From positions 12,152,001-12,216,000 of the forward strand of contig OY727102.1 of assembly GCA_963402885.1 (NCBI GenBank): a stretch of 64,000 nucleotides of DNA, written 5' to 3'. Positions 13,501 through 24,166 of the stretch are shown piece after piece. The translations under genes and the position numbers were made by a program. The notes under the pieces are model-generated. The model was given only the letters and a program-made list of their open reading frames with translations. It was not told where the DNA came from and ran no database searches. Position 1 is the first letter of the stretch. The number at the start of each line of letters is the position of its first letter. Source of the DNA: Antedon bifida. Lineage: Eukaryota > Echinodermata > Crinoidea > Comatulida > Antedonidae.

Positions 13501-15083
13501 GGGTTTCAGTATAAAACTTATGTCCATTTAAATATCGCGATTGTAGCAATATGTGCACACTATTTATGCACTTGAGCCATTTTTAACCACGTATATCTTT
13601 TAAACTATTCATTTTGTCACTTTGAATGTTGCAGAAATGGATTCAGGATCAAAAGTTTTGCTAGGATAACAAGTTGTGATGTTCTAGGGGTTTTCAGTAT
13701 AAAACTTATGTCCATTTAAATATCGCGATTGTAGCAATATGTGCCCACTATTTATGCACTTGAGCCATTTTTGACCACGTATATCTCTTAAACTATTCAT
13801 TTTGTTACTTTGAATGTTGCAGAAATGGATTCAGGGCCAAAAATTGTCTAAAATTGAATGTATTGATAGCACTAAGAGATAAAATACTGAAATTATGATC
13901 TTCCGAAAATTGACGATAGCACGTTTTACATTGAAATTGCTATAAATATGCACAAAATGCCCTAACTTAATAGTCATATTTGGACATGAAGGAATAAAGA
14001 CACCAAACTGGTATTTTGAACATAGCTGAATCATGCATTGATGAACTTATATGATGAGTTTCAATTTTGGGAATTATTGCCCACAAGGTCAAAGTTCAAA
14101 ACGAAAAAGTAATGATTTTTTGTATTTTGTGTCCCGAGTGACTTTTTGACGCGCAGTGTACCCCTAGGATGAATTTTTAAAATGATGAACTTTTTTGTAT
14201 GGATACATTTAGCACCATATATTAACATTGTATAGGAAAAAATCAATTTAAAAATGTATTTTCATATTTAAATAAGGGGTAAAAATTGCCGAAGCTGTTT
14301 GCGACAAAATAAATTGGGGGCTCTAGGGACCAAAATCTCGAAAATTAATTGAGATACAGCAAATTTTTTTTCATATTTTTAATCTATGACCAAAATTATG
14401 TCAGTGTATCAATATTCAGCTTATTAGCTTTAATAGTTTTTAAAATATGGTTAATTAAAAATGCAACTTTACAAAAAGGTAATTTATTAAGACCAAAAAT
14501 TCTACAGACGACACATTTTCAAATGGCCATAACTTTTAAACGACTTGGAGTTGGCAACTGAAATTTTTGCTGTGTTCGTGAGACATATAGTTGCATATTA
14601 TATGTGAGTTTTAAGGAAATCTGAGGGGGTACCCAGCCATCCCATTTGTTGAGTTGGCATGGAATGACCCTTTAGTATTATTAATAATAAAGAGGTTTCA
14701 CCAAAATTTATTGAAAAAATACTTTGCCGACGTAAATTTGAAATGATAGACATTTAATCATAATTTTAGGCAAATATTGGCTACAGTATACACCCAAGTT
14801 GGTGATCTTTTCCTTTAGCTAATTAGCTAGGCGGAGAGGTTGAGCCTGCCGCCGCCTAACTACAACTACAACTCTAGTATACTCAGGCCTACTTTCTAGG
14901 CCTAACTAAAACATTAGGAAAAAAGGTTTTCTGATATCTTCCTACCTGTGTTACATTATCATGAGCAACAAAACTTTTTTCATCTGTTTTTTCTGCTTGT
15001 CCATTTTGTGTTTTATCGTTGTTATCTTTCTGTTTACCATTGTTTTCAACGGGAAACTTTATAATAAACATATGAGCAGCCAT
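4541..15083 (-). CDS. DUF389 family multi-pass membrane protein
   Basis: Thirteen minus-strand exons join in frame to 558 residues: 14946-15083, 10644-10816, 10172-10316, 9619-9686, 9197-9272, 8595-8700, 8294-8366, 7923-8067, 7213-7401, 6611-6676, 6059-6142, 5445-5603, 4541-4795. The start ATG sits in AAAATGGC. The N-terminal part (FIIKFP, a Lys/Asp/Asn-rich insert, then TQILKTVLPSIGI) resembles the soluble ACT-like domain before DUF389. The membrane core carries the DUF389 hallmarks: ASLISAIGLSENSSVILVAS, MLISPLMGPIMGG and GVAISASLLPPAVNA, followed by a last hydrophobic segment near TLLNIVCVFLMAVLVMK. The C-terminal tail of about 190 residues looks cytosolic. DUF389 proteins are mainly known from bacteria and archaea and their substrate is unknown; vertebrates appear to lack them. 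With 13 introns in consistent phase it is a native gene, not contamination. No function is claimed beyond a probable transporter or channel-like role. Confidence 0.9.
5115..5430. mobile_element. Foldback element of the TATTGTCCCCC family
   Basis: This copy in the last part of the DUF389 gene ends in GGGGGACAATACATCTTTAA. Its interior matches the element at 54345-54623, for example ACCCATTGGCTGGCA and TTTAAATTACAGTTTTTCAGGT. It abuts exon 12, leaving only about a dozen bases between its right end and the donor site. A related but diverged stretch lies at about 10370-10530. Confidence 0.7.
5750..5880 (+). mobile_element. Possible SINE with A/T-rich tail
   Basis: The segment starts with a non-AT-rich head (GGGTTGGGTCAACCAGCTCAG) and ends in a GAATGAATAAATAGTGAAATGAAAT-type tail. 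Head-plus-tail organisation suggests a SINE. Promoter boxes are poor and no second full copy is seen in the window. Confidence 0.35.
6250..6500 (-). mobile_element. Composite SINE-like repeat, two modules
   Basis: The first part (about 6270-6350) is the reverse complement of sequence also found at 18380-18510 and 48090-48190; shared words include AGTACATCTTTCGAGACGAGTAGGGGGTTACCCC. The second part (about 6345-6460) resembles 25480-25595 in its GCGCCATAGTTGG-like word and its CATCTAAGTCCA. It ends in a TATAAATGTCGCATTACATT-type tail. It lies in DUF389 intron 10. Confidence 0.6.
6839..7103. mobile_element. Foldback element with ACCGTATATTCTCGGG ends
   Basis: The left end reads ACCGTATATTCTCGGGTATAATCCCAC. 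The right end is its imperfect reverse complement (GTGGGATTATATCTGAGGATATATGGT). A further related stretch (CCCCGGGTATAACCCCACAC) lies inside. This is a non-autonomous inverted-repeat element in DUF389 intron 9. Confidence 0.7.
7455..7734. repeat. 40-bp minisatellite, 7 copies
   Basis: Seven copies of a 40-bp unit start at 7455, 7495, 7535, 7575, 7615, 7655 and 7695. Each carries the palindromic CTAGGCCTAG core (GACCTAGG in two units) followed by GCAGCCAAGCAACACGTACCT. Divergence is one or two bases per unit. The array lies in DUF389 intron 8, between the exons at 7923-8067 and 7213-7401. Confidence 0.95.
8495..8590. repeat. 19-bp tandem repeat, 5 copies
   Basis: Five copies of ACCAAATTATGTTAATTTA, with one or two substitutions, end just before the donor of the exon at 8595-8700. 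On the minus (transcribed) strand the repeat lies immediately inside the intron. Confidence 0.9.
9940..10035. repeat. Short degenerate tandem repeat, about 18 bp
   Basis: Units of the type GTTAGTGTGAACGTAT recur five or six times with drift. The repeat is in DUF389 intron 3. Confidence 0.7.
11088..12350. repeat. Left arm of the giant inverted repeat
   Basis: This arm pairs with 13410-14670. Its inner part has tandem subrepeats near 11940-12120, 12120-12300 and 12300-12350, each with GATCCTGAATCCATTTCTGC and AACTTGTTATCCTAGCAAAA. Confidence 0.85.
12561..12719 (-). CDS. Possible terminal exon hidden in the foldback loop
   Basis: On the minus strand an acceptor-like AATATAG at 12720 onward is followed by 52 open codons and a TAA at 12561-12563. 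The frame includes FPLKYSHLFIKVL, NGTLEEQYLKDQKKIWPGR and CKIHEHPRSTPAV. The composition is much more protein-like than the surrounding loop, and it has no ATG at its start. It could be the last exon of a transposon gene or an alternative 3' exon of the enclosing DUF389 gene, whose exon 1 ends in the matching phase 0. No family is recognised. Chance cannot be excluded. Confidence 0.3.
   Translation of the reverse strand, partial: VVVFPLKYSHLFIKVLMIKNGTLEEQYLKDQKKIWPGRLCKIHEHPRSTPAV
13410..14670. repeat. Right arm of the giant inverted repeat
   Basis: This is the reverse-complement partner of the left arm, with subrepeats near 13450-13630 and 13635-13830. Arm-to-arm differences are scattered substitutions and small indels, so the copies have drifted slightly since insertion. 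Confidence 0.85.
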
Positions 15084-16294
15084 TTTGACGGTAGCAGACG
15101 TCAAATTCCGTCTGCTTATCTGCACAATAGTTTATATTTGTGTTTGATAATTGTATCATAATATATATGTTAAAAATAACACTTTTGTTAAACAAATTAT
15201 TATATTACACACTATGTTATTTACTAAATAAACATAAGGGTAATTATTACAAAGTATTGTTTTGAAATAATTTGAAAATAAAATTTGTATAAGCTCTGTG
15301 GTTTCCACAGTGATGCTATCTATTTATCCGGGATCTGGAAATTCATGGCTATGTTGTTGTGCATTTTGATATCTTCAATTGCCGTTTAAATAGAACTCGA
15401 GCGTATCCAAAACTATTTGGGTTTTGTGAAAAAGAAATCTACATATCGTGTCTATTTTTATACTTATTAGTTAGTTTTTTATACAATATAATTCATATTA
15501 ATGAGGTATTTTATTATGAATATTAGCCTAAGTCTAGTTAGTTAATCAATTAAGGAAAAGGAGGCACAATTAACTAGACTAGGCCTAGTACTAGTAGGCT
15601 AGTAGGCTAGGCCTACTAGGTAGACTAGGCTAGGCCTATACCTACCTAGGCCTAAACATTTTTTAGTTAGGAGGCCTCTATCTAGCTAGTGTAGTAGGCC
15701 CTAGCCTATATCTATATGGGCTATTACTATTAGGCTTAGGCCTAGTATAGTCTAGATAGGGAGACTAGGCCTAGGTAGTACTAGGCTAGGCCTAGGCTAG
15801 TAGTAGTGTAGGTAGGTAGGTAGAGGTTACATACTAACTGGCCTAAACCTTTCATAAACATAAGACTACTACTACCTAGGCCTAGCCCAGGCCAGGGACG
15901 GTAATTCCCAGGGATGCCTAAACTTACCCATCTAAACTAAAAAGGGAAAATATAAGGCCACGGCCAGCTTGCCTGACCCGGCCTAAATTAGTGTATAATA
16001 TAGCTACTCTCTCTAGGCTAGTAGGAGGAGGTTAGCCTAGCCTAGGCCTTACATTAGATAGACGAACACACGGAACCATGCAATAAAAAAAAATTAAATA
16101 CAAAATTTCATAATTGAACAAGTCACATTTTCATGAAGATCACACTGTAAAAAATTATTGTTTTGAGCTCCTCAAATACAATGTGTTTTTTACAATTAAT
16201 ATAAATCTACTATATTATTCTCAACTCAATATTAATGCTAATTTTTATTCTGAACAGAAATCTTACAGAGACTGACTAGTAGTTATTGTTCATT
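15084..16294. promoter_or_regulatory. Divergent promoter region, DUF389 gene and LRRC6
   Basis: The two start codons (15083 minus, 16295 plus) face apart across 1.2 kb. The centre (about 15560-16060) is dense in TAGGCCTA/CTAGGCCTAG words. No clear TATA box is placed near either start. Shared regulation is inferred only from the arrangement. Confidence 0.5.
15560..16060. repeat. TAGGCCTA-rich segment
   Basis: Many overlapping TAGGCCTAG, AGGCCTAC and CTAGGCCT words separated by short spacers, without a fixed period. Locally it is far richer in GC and CpG-free GGCC words than flanking DNA. Confidence 0.75.
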
Positions 16295-19200
16295 ATGGTA
16301 CAAAGTAAGTAACTCACCGTAATTCACCGTACACCACTCTAAATAAGTGGTGCAAGAGGCAGGTGGGCCGGTTGTGGCCCTCTATTAGCCTCCCTCGTCT
16401 TCTGAAATTGTCTTTTAAATAGTATGGTTGTGTCAACTTCTACTGTACTGGCAGGGAGAGCATTCCATGAATTTACGACTCGTTGGGTGAAAAAATAACT
16501 ACGGCAATTTATTCTTTTTCATATCTACATAGCTACTATAATACAAACTATTCCCAGTCCATTATAATGCAGTTTTAGGGAACAATCCCCTCCCTGTGCA
16601 ACCCACAGGGTTTTCAAAGACCTGTGTGAAAAAGTGGTCAGGTTGAAACCTTACCAATCGTACTGGTGGCTACGGCCCTGCAATGTGATATTGTAATGCT
16701 ATATTTTTTATACATATCAATTTTTTTAACAATATAATATACATTTACTATACTTTAAAGTGAAGGTTGAAGAATGATGACAATGTTATAATAAGTAATG
16801 AAGTTGTATACCTGAATTAATTGTTATTTGTCTTTTGGATGATAGTCACTGAAGATCTGTTGAGGCGTCGTGCAGAGCACAATAATATGGAGTTGTCCAC
16901 TTTGGAAGAAATCTCCCTACATCAGCAAGACATTGAAAAGTAAGACAGTGTGCATAACATTTCAAATTTGTAAGAGTTAGTGATGGGCATCTGTAGGCGC
17001 TACACTGCTGCTGCCATAGGTAGGTCCGTAAAAGGCCTATCTGAATTTCCTTATTTCCTAGTTAAACTGTTTAAGGACAATTAATAATATTAGATTCCCT
17101 TCAATGAAGCTTTCTCCTTCCTTCCTTATGATATATATTTCAGTCTTAAGCTCTGTCTACACTATCAAACTTTATGTGACAAAAAATGTGATGTGTCCAT
17201 ATATGGACATGATGATGTCATATCACTACCATATTTTGTCATATCGCTACCATAATTGGGCACATCACCTTTTTTTGTCAAACTAGTTTGATAGTGTAAA
17301 CAGAGCTTCAATTTACCCTGGCATGTTTTTCTTATTTGAGAAGATCAGAACATGCTCATTACGAGTTGATTTTTTTGGTATTTTTATTTTTTATTAGGAT
17401 TGAATTGCTTGATAAAGTTTGTAGGAACCTGAAGATTGTTTACTTACAAAGTAACCTGATCCCAAAAATAGGTAATAATAATTTGTTTAATGTTTTTATC
17501 CTACAACAGCTGGGTTATTATAACCGACATTTGTATTATTACTAATGCATTAATTTGATGGTATTATTGTTATATAAAATTCCACCTAAAGCTCTGTCTA
17601 CACTTAAAATGATCAAATGAGGATAAAACTCCCAAAAGATTCACAGAGAGAATTCTACATTTTATTTATTTGATTCTCAATATCTATAACATGTCTTTAT
17701 ATGCCACAAAGTAGTTACTGTATCTATTTATATTGCTAATTATTTTATTACATGTATAGTATAATATTGTAATACAGTACTCACTGATATTTTTTTTTTG
17801 TGAATTTTAGAGAATGTGAAACGTTTAAAGCAACTGGAATACCTAAATCTTGCTTTAAATAATATTGAAAGAATAGAGAATCTTGAAGGTAATTAGATGA
17901 AGGAAAAATACTGACGATACATTATTATAAGTTCTTTTACAAACTACAGTACTATGTTTTGATATTAAACTCTGTGGTTTAATATAAATACAAAGAAGTG
18001 ATTAGAATGTAACCATGGAGGTATAAACCTCCATGATGTAACCATATACAATACAATGATTAATTAACTAAATTCTTAAAAGTGTGTATGTTTTCATTAA
18101 CGACTACGAGGTTATATTTGTTTCATGTCAACAGGTTGTGAGTCGTTAAAGAAATTGGATTTGACCATCAATTTTGTAGGGGAGTTAACAAGTATAGATT
18201 GTCTAAAACAGAACTATAATTTAGAGGAATTGTAAGTAATGTTTATGTTTAATACTGTAGGACCAGCCTTTACTTATTTTATTATTTATTTGCTATTTCT
18301 TTTGTGGTATTAGGTATTCATTTGATTATCCTTTTTATTTATTTACCTTATTTATATCATGATGATGAGTTATGATAAGTGTCTGTGTGTGACAGTTGCT
18401 GTGTGTGTACTAGTACACCAGGCAAACCCCTACTCATCTCTAAAGATGTAATAGGTTCTTTAAAGTGCACATGAGCCAGATGTGTACACTGGACTTATGG
18501 TTTATAGTCCTTTTACTATTACTATTTATTGTGTAAAATATGGCACTTGCTATATTTGACCAGTGATTGACTTTTGTTATACTGTATATTATTACTACTA
18601 TTAAGTATTATTAGAATATTCATTTATTATTTATTTATCATACGTAGGTTCTTAACTGGAAACCCATGTGTTGATTTTGATGGTTATCGTGAATATGTGA
18701 CTGCAACATTATCACAACTGAAGGTGAATTATTAAATATTTACCTTGTTTGAATTTTAACATGAATACATCTGCATTTTGTGTAAAATTAATGAATACAT
18801 TACAAAATAAATGTATTATGTATGATTTATGGAAAAGATAGAGGTTCAATCACTTATCATTGCCAATCAGGAATCAGATTGAATACTCCAAACATTAATT
18901 ATATTACAAACACATTTATTATGTAAAATCATTTGTTAAATCAGGACCAGAGATGCTCATTTTAATTGGCTGTTTCTTCCAAAATTTGTAACAAGCTTAA
19001 TAGCTTTGTAATCAAAGTTGCTACCTTTACTGATTACTCACAACTACCACCACCAAAACCTAAATATTATTTCACTAAAGCTGTATTGTCCCCCATAAAC
19101 ATGAAAAATAAAGATGATTAAAATCAGACTTTAAATTATAATAATAATAATTAAAATTATTTCACTTTTAAAAAGACAAAAGAAACGTTGTCTAACATTT

Positions 19201-22200
19201 TTTTTTCATGTAAAACATTTTTTTTGATCCAGTTTTTGGTGACATTAAAATGGCATATTAAAAACATTTTTTAGGGGGGACAATATATCTTTAAAATATA
19301 TGCATTGTAACTGAATCTTTGAATTTTTTAGCGTCTTGATGGTAATGAGATTGAGAAATCAGCAAGAATCAAGGCGGTCCAGGATTATCCAATGATCAGA
19401 GCTAGTATACTTAAGCAACAAGAAGATTACCGTCAAAAAAGGGTAATGCATGTTGTTCCATTCTAAAGTTCTGTCTACAATATCAAACCTTATGTGACAA
19501 AAATGATCCAAATATGGTAGTGATATTCTTAAATATGGTAGTGATATGACATCATCATGTCCATATATGGGCACATCACATTTTTTGTTACAGAGCTTAA
19601 GTAGATGGAGAGTTTATTCTTTTACAGTAGCATTTAAAAATTACTAAAGCTACTCTATATTTCCATACTCTCAAGACTGTTTTTGTTTCATCCACATTGT
19701 AATGAATCGACAAAATGCTCTGTCTTTATGGAACTAACTGTTGTATCTTTTATTAAAAGGAAAGGGAAAAAAGAGAAGAAATTGAAAAACAGACAAAGAA
19801 ATCAAACAAGAAGCCAGGATTTGATGGTAGATGGTATACCGATATAGATGCACACAGGTATTGATGCATGTTTCTTTTCACCAATACTTAGTTTGTGAAA
19901 TAAAATGATTTTGGTCGCAATTTTGTGACAAACCATGAATTTAAAACTTGCTCTAAGCTCCACCAACACCCCTGATTTATTTCATATTCTCAATATGGTA
20001 TTTTATTTCATTTTGTTTGTAATGTAGTAAAGAACAAGATGTGGAAGAGGAAGATAAAACAGATGATAAGAATGATCAAGAAAATAGCAAGTAAGTGAAC
20101 ATAATGCTGAATTTAATACACATACACACAAGAGGTGCTACATAAATAAATAATTGGAGTGGAAAATAAATTTACTGTATATGTATACTGTATATGAATG
20201 AATTCAGATTCCGTCACTTTACAAATATACTTTATATAAAATTTAGATTTTGGGAGGAAAAAGTAGCCTTTACTCCAGAGTCCAGGCAAGAAGTTCATGA
20301 ACATGTAAAGAAACAACGAGAAAAGGAAGATATTAAAAGGTTAGTGAAATATTTATATTTCTGTATGTATGTTAACTATTTAATTCGCAGATTGTAAAAT
20401 ACTTAATGCACCTGCATATGCTTTTAGAATATCAGATTGTCATTTGTTTTTGTAGACTTTTAAGTATGACAACCAGGAACTACTACAAGGTAGTGGTGCT
20501 CTTCTAATTACGAGAAACAGCTTGGTCAGAATTTATTCTTGGGTTTGGTATTAAAGCAAGCATGGTTATCTGGTGCCACTTCAAAGTACTGTATAATATA
20601 CTTTTGTTTTTCATTTTAGAAATGGACCTGAACCAAAGAAACGTGTGGTACGATTAGTTGGAGACGACGGTAGAATATTGAATGTAAATGAAGCAAAGTA
20701 AGTATAAATATCTCCCTATTAAATATGCCGCAGTACAAAACACAACTTCAAAACATAGTGTTTCAAACACCCTTTCACAATCATTTTCATGTCAGTTTGG
20801 TTTATGTTAGTTAGGGTCTGCCTATTCTGTATTTTACTTTTTGGTTTCACACATACACATGGTATAAATGTACTTTTCAACATGCTTAGAACTGTAGAAT
20901 AAATTAATATTCAACTCTTCAACGTTTTATTTTTAGATTGGATTTTACATTAGGAGATAGTGAAGATGGAAGTTGTGTGGTTCTAGATGTTGGATGCTAT
21001 AAATACTTAGACACTTCATTATTGGATGCTGATGTCCAACCAAATTATGTCAAAGTTACTGTTAAAGGGAAGGTAAATGAAACTACCAATATTAATTTGG
21101 ATTATCTATATTAAAAGTTATGTAAAATCTTTTACTTCAAAACATGATTGTAGTACAACAACGAAACGTCAAGACATACCTTAACTATTCTCCTTTTTAG
21201 GAATCAGAGTGTTTTACCACAATCCTACACTAAAGCATATTTTCCACTAGGTTAATTTAGTATGAATTCAATGTTTTTAGCAGAGAAAAAAATCGCTGCA
21301 TTTCCACTACAAGAGAGAATAGCTGCAATCTTCATTTCTGGACCATCGCATGTCTGCTGAGCTGTTTGATATGCATGTGTGTGTGTGTGAATGTGACACT
21401 TTCCTTGATTTACTTGATTTACTTGATGTTGAGACTTATAAAGGCGAAGCTTGTGTGTCCCTCGACGAGTTTCTATATGTTATCTTGTCTGCTATAGGGG
21501 GCAAACTTGCAGAAAGAAGTAGACAAGTGATTTTCCAGCCTTGACTTGAACTGGTTGATTGAGTCAGATTCTACTGTATGACCGTTGACGGTAATTTGTT
21601 CCATACATTGCATATATTTTGAGTAAAGAACTTTTGTCTAATTCTTAGATGAGATATGTCTTTATTCATTTTCCATTTATGGCCTCTTGTTCTGGACTCT
21701 CCTACAAAAGTGAACAGATTTCTGGCATCTTTATTATCAATATGACTACAAATTTTAAAAACCTTGATTAGAGCAGATCTCAGCCTTCTGAAATAAAGAG
21801 TAGGTAGTTGTAGTTGTTTCAGTCTATCCTGATAAGTATCTCTTCTAATTCCTGGCACCAAACAGGTTGCTCTCTGTTGCACTTTTTCAAGCTTGTGTGA
21901 CTCTTTGTGATATATATGTTGCCAAACAGGACTGCAATACTCGATTGACGGCCTGATTATGGTTTTATACAGCTGCATGAAAGAATAGTTATCCAGATAA
22001 TGAAACATTCGTTTTATCATTCCTAATTTTCTGTTTGCCATAGAAGCCTTCTGTGCAACATGTAACCTAAAGGACAATTTATTATCAAGTATGATTCCCA
22101 AATCTGTTATTGATTCCACTGATTGAATTGGAATTCTTCTTTGATCAGTACCCATATGATAGATAACTTTCCTATTCCTTCTTCCAAAATGCATAATTTT

Positions 22201-24166
22201 ACATTTCATTAAGTTGAAAGGAAGTTGCCATTTCTCAGACCATTCAAATAATTTATTCAGATCTTCCTGTAATCCATTTGATTCTTCCACACTGTTCACC
22301 AAATTGAACATTTTGGTATCATCTGCAAAAATTTTTACTTTTGAACTAACTCCATCAGGGATATCATTAATAATAGTGCAGGACCAAGCACACTGCCACT
22401 CCACTACTAACTCGCAGGCTTTCTGAATGAACTCCATTTAACACCACATGTTGTGACCGTCCAGAAATAAATGCTCTAATCCAGTTTAATAAATTTCCTC
22501 CAATGCCATACGCCTGTAATTTGTTTAACAGTCTTTCATGTGGTACACTGTCAAACGCTTTTTTGAAATCTAGAAAGATGCAATCAAAACATTGACCCTC
22601 TTCAAACCATTTGGTCCATTGTTCTAAAACTTCAATCATCAAAGTGGAACATGAACGACCTGATCTAAAGCCATGTTGATGAGTAGAAAAAAGGTGATTG
22701 ACTTCCATATGATTCATCAAGGCATTTCTTACAAACGTCTCCATGGTCTTGCATATTATAGATGTAAGGCTGACTGGTCTGTAATTTAGGGGGTCTGATT
22801 TTTTACCCTTCTTAAAAATTGGCACTACTTTGGCTTGTTTCCATGAATTTGGTAGAACTCCATTATCCACTAATTTTGAAAACAGATCTTGTAAAATAGG
22901 GCTAAGTTCACTACTTAGTTCTTTGAGCACTCTTGAATGTATTCCATCGGGTCCCGGAGACTTCCTGAGCTCTGATTGGTTGAAAAATACGAAGCGAAAA
23001 GCTCAAGGAACCAAAGGGACATTATAAATATGAATACCCATTATGTATAAGCCAACGCTTTGAATTCGTGCAAACAAATTCACCTAATAGAAAACAGGAA
23101 ACAGGCTTTAGTAAAGCTTTTTACACACGAGTTTCATTCATTTCATTTTATAACATGACATGACAATTTATAAGAACCAGTACATTAGGTAAATATCCTT
23201 GATTAATGTTGTATAAATTTCAATACAATATAGAATTATGTCACTGTTTTCATTTTTATTTTATTTTAGGTATTGCAAGTTGTTTTATCAGAGGAAGTTA
23301 AACCAGATTCAAGTACAGCAAAAAGGTCACAGACTACAGGTCACCTTGTCATTGAGATGCCAAAAGTAAGAACACAATAAATAAAGCAAATCTATCAAAT
23401 AATTTATTAGTGATACGAAAATTGCTTCGTTTCATGTATTTATTCAACAATAACATACAATACACTGTTGGGCAAGGGCAACTTAAGCAGTACTCATGTA
23501 TTAAATGATATACAATTAAAATAAACTTAAGGCCAAATTACACAGATGTAACGGTAGCTTGATCCTGAGCAGAATCCGCCCATCCGCTCCACGCTGTGTG
23601 TAAATGGTCATAAGGAATAACATAGATTCTATCTATCTATCTATTCAATCTATTTTTATTACTGTTACCGCTCGTCTGTGTAAATTGGCCTTTAAACTGC
23701 ATAATGTGTGTTTTTTTTAATTTGTTTTCGTGCCAGCTTTATCCAAGGAAACCTTTGAAACTATCACTAAACCTGGATAAAAATAAAGAAAACATTGAAA
23801 AAAAGAAAAGGTAAGCTTTCATTGATTTCATTATATATCTTATATATTAAATTCGTCATACATTTCTGTATACACCTTCATTATGATATTTTTTATTTTT
23901 AGCAGGCAAGCAACAGATTTCTTGAACTAAAAACATTATTGTATATAAATACATTTTTCAATCTGTTTTTTTATTCTAGAAATGAAATAGAACACCTAGA
24001 AGTTGATCCAACAGCAGCAAAGAAAATTGATCTACTGGTCACTAAAACTAAGACAATGTCCACTAATGGACTTGGACCATATAATGGTAAACAACACGCA
24101 CAAGCAACTGAGCGTCCAAACAGTCACGATTTTGTCGATGATCCTGATGTACCGCCATTGATATGA
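16295..24166 (+). CDS. DNAAF11: LRRC6/DNAAF11, dynein axonemal assembly factor (tilB)
   Basis: Fifteen exons join in frame to 454 residues: 16295-16304, 16846-16939, 17398-17471, 17811-17888, 18135-18231, 18648-18723, 19332-19442, 19760-19857, 20028-20090, 20247-20339, 20620-20697, 20937-21072, 23270-23365, 23737-23810, 23980-24166. The protein starts [12 protein letters not shown]. Leucine-rich repeats follow ([48 protein letters not shown]), capped by [18 protein letters not shown]. Next come the conserved [10 protein letters not shown], a charged coiled-coil stretch, a CS/p23-like domain ([46 protein letters not shown]), and the conserved C-terminal DDPDVPPLI. Vertebrate LRRC6 has about 466 residues. 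It acts in the cytoplasm in preassembly of axonemal dynein arms, and its loss causes primary ciliary dyskinesia. Exon 1 encodes only three codons plus one base. Confidence 0.97.
16330..16515 (-). pseudogene. LINE reverse-transcriptase ORF, 3' end fragment
   Basis: Read on the minus strand the segment gives [20 protein letters not shown] and [11 protein letters not shown], the typical last part of CR1/L2-like LINE ORF2 proteins. It is a 5'-truncated fragment in LRRC6 intron 1, separate from the larger LINE at 21541-22985. Confidence 0.7.
17148..17309. mobile_element. GCTCTGTCTACAC hairpin MITE, full copy
   Basis: Both terminal arms are present: GCTCTGTCTACACTATCAAAC on the left and its complement with one change on the right. 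The central CCATATATGGACATGATGATG/CACATCAC core is intact. It lies in LRRC6 intron 2 and is flanked by TTAA on the left and TTCA on the right. A solo left end lies at about 17588-17612. Confidence 0.9.
18375..18515 (+). mobile_element. Fragment of the composite SINE-like repeat
   Basis: Shares ACTAGTACACCAGGCAAACCCCTACTC and GGTTCTTTAAAGTGCACA-type words with 48090-48190 and, inverted, with 6270-6350. It lies in LRRC6 intron 5. Confidence 0.6.
19078..19297. mobile_element. Foldback element of the TATTGTCCCCC family
   Basis: The left end is GTATTGTCCCCC and the right end GGGGGGACAATATATCTTTA, imperfect inverted complements. It lies in LRRC6 intron 6, ending 35 bp before exon 7. Confidence 0.75.
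19464..19599. mobile_element. GCTCTGTCTACAC hairpin MITE
   Basis: Left arm TTCTGTCTACAATATCAAAC, core with the duplicated ATATGGTAGTGATAT motif, and right end ACAGAGCTTAA; the right arm is shortened. It lies in LRRC6 intron 7, 21 bp after exon 7. Confidence 0.85.
21541..22985 (-). pseudogene. Degenerate CR1/L2-like LINE reverse transcriptase
   Basis: The minus strand carries recognisable non-LTR reverse transcriptase blocks in order: [50 protein letters not shown], then in another frame the active-site block FADDTK and a thumb region. The open reading is broken near 22370-22440 by a frameshift with loss of several bases where GVPQGS-type sequence is expected. A second shift near 21571 precedes the last 30 or so codons. 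The 5' half (endonuclease) is missing. It is therefore a 5'-truncated, inactive copy in LRRC6 intron 12, antisense to the host gene. Confidence 0.9.
23529..23694. mobile_element. MITE with GGCCAATTTACACAGACGAGCG ends
   Basis: Left AAGGCCAAATTACACAGA and right CTCGTCTGTGTAAATTGGCCTT are inverted complements. The interior GTCATAAGGAATA and CCGCCC words are shared with the copy at 55649-55834. It includes a short CTAT microsatellite and lies in LRRC6 intron 13. Confidence 0.8.

Larger units (their letters stand above)
11088..14670. mobile_element. 3.6-kb foldback (giant inverted-repeat) transposable element
   Basis: The element opens with GGGTCATTCCATGCCAACTC and closes with the exact complement of its first 15 or so bases. 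It is flanked on both sides by TTTA, a possible 4-bp target duplication. The two arms (about 11088-12350 and 13410-14670) are near-identical inverted copies. Each arm holds two to three internal tandem subrepeats of about 165-185 bp marked by ATCGCGATATTTAAA. The loop (about 12360-13400) is single copy and contains inverted GGACGTAC words. It sits in DUF389 intron 1. Short open frames in the arms are mirrored and look non-coding. No recognisable transposase is seen. Kolobok or another TTAA-type DNA transposon relative is possible. Confidence 0.9.

Noticed and set aside
11227..14561. Mirrored open frames of 60-70 codons in the foldback arms
   Set aside because: The same frames appear in both arms because the arms are copies. 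Composition is AT-driven, and there is no start context or family signature.
15084..15125. Upstream extension of the DUF389 protein by 14 codons
   Set aside because: The upstream codon is GTG, not ATG. The ATG at 15081-15083 has a good context and leaves the family domain intact.
21571..22930. Two long minus-strand frames (288 and 187 codons) as host genes
   Set aside because: They are parts of one LINE reverse transcriptase broken by frameshifts and deletion.
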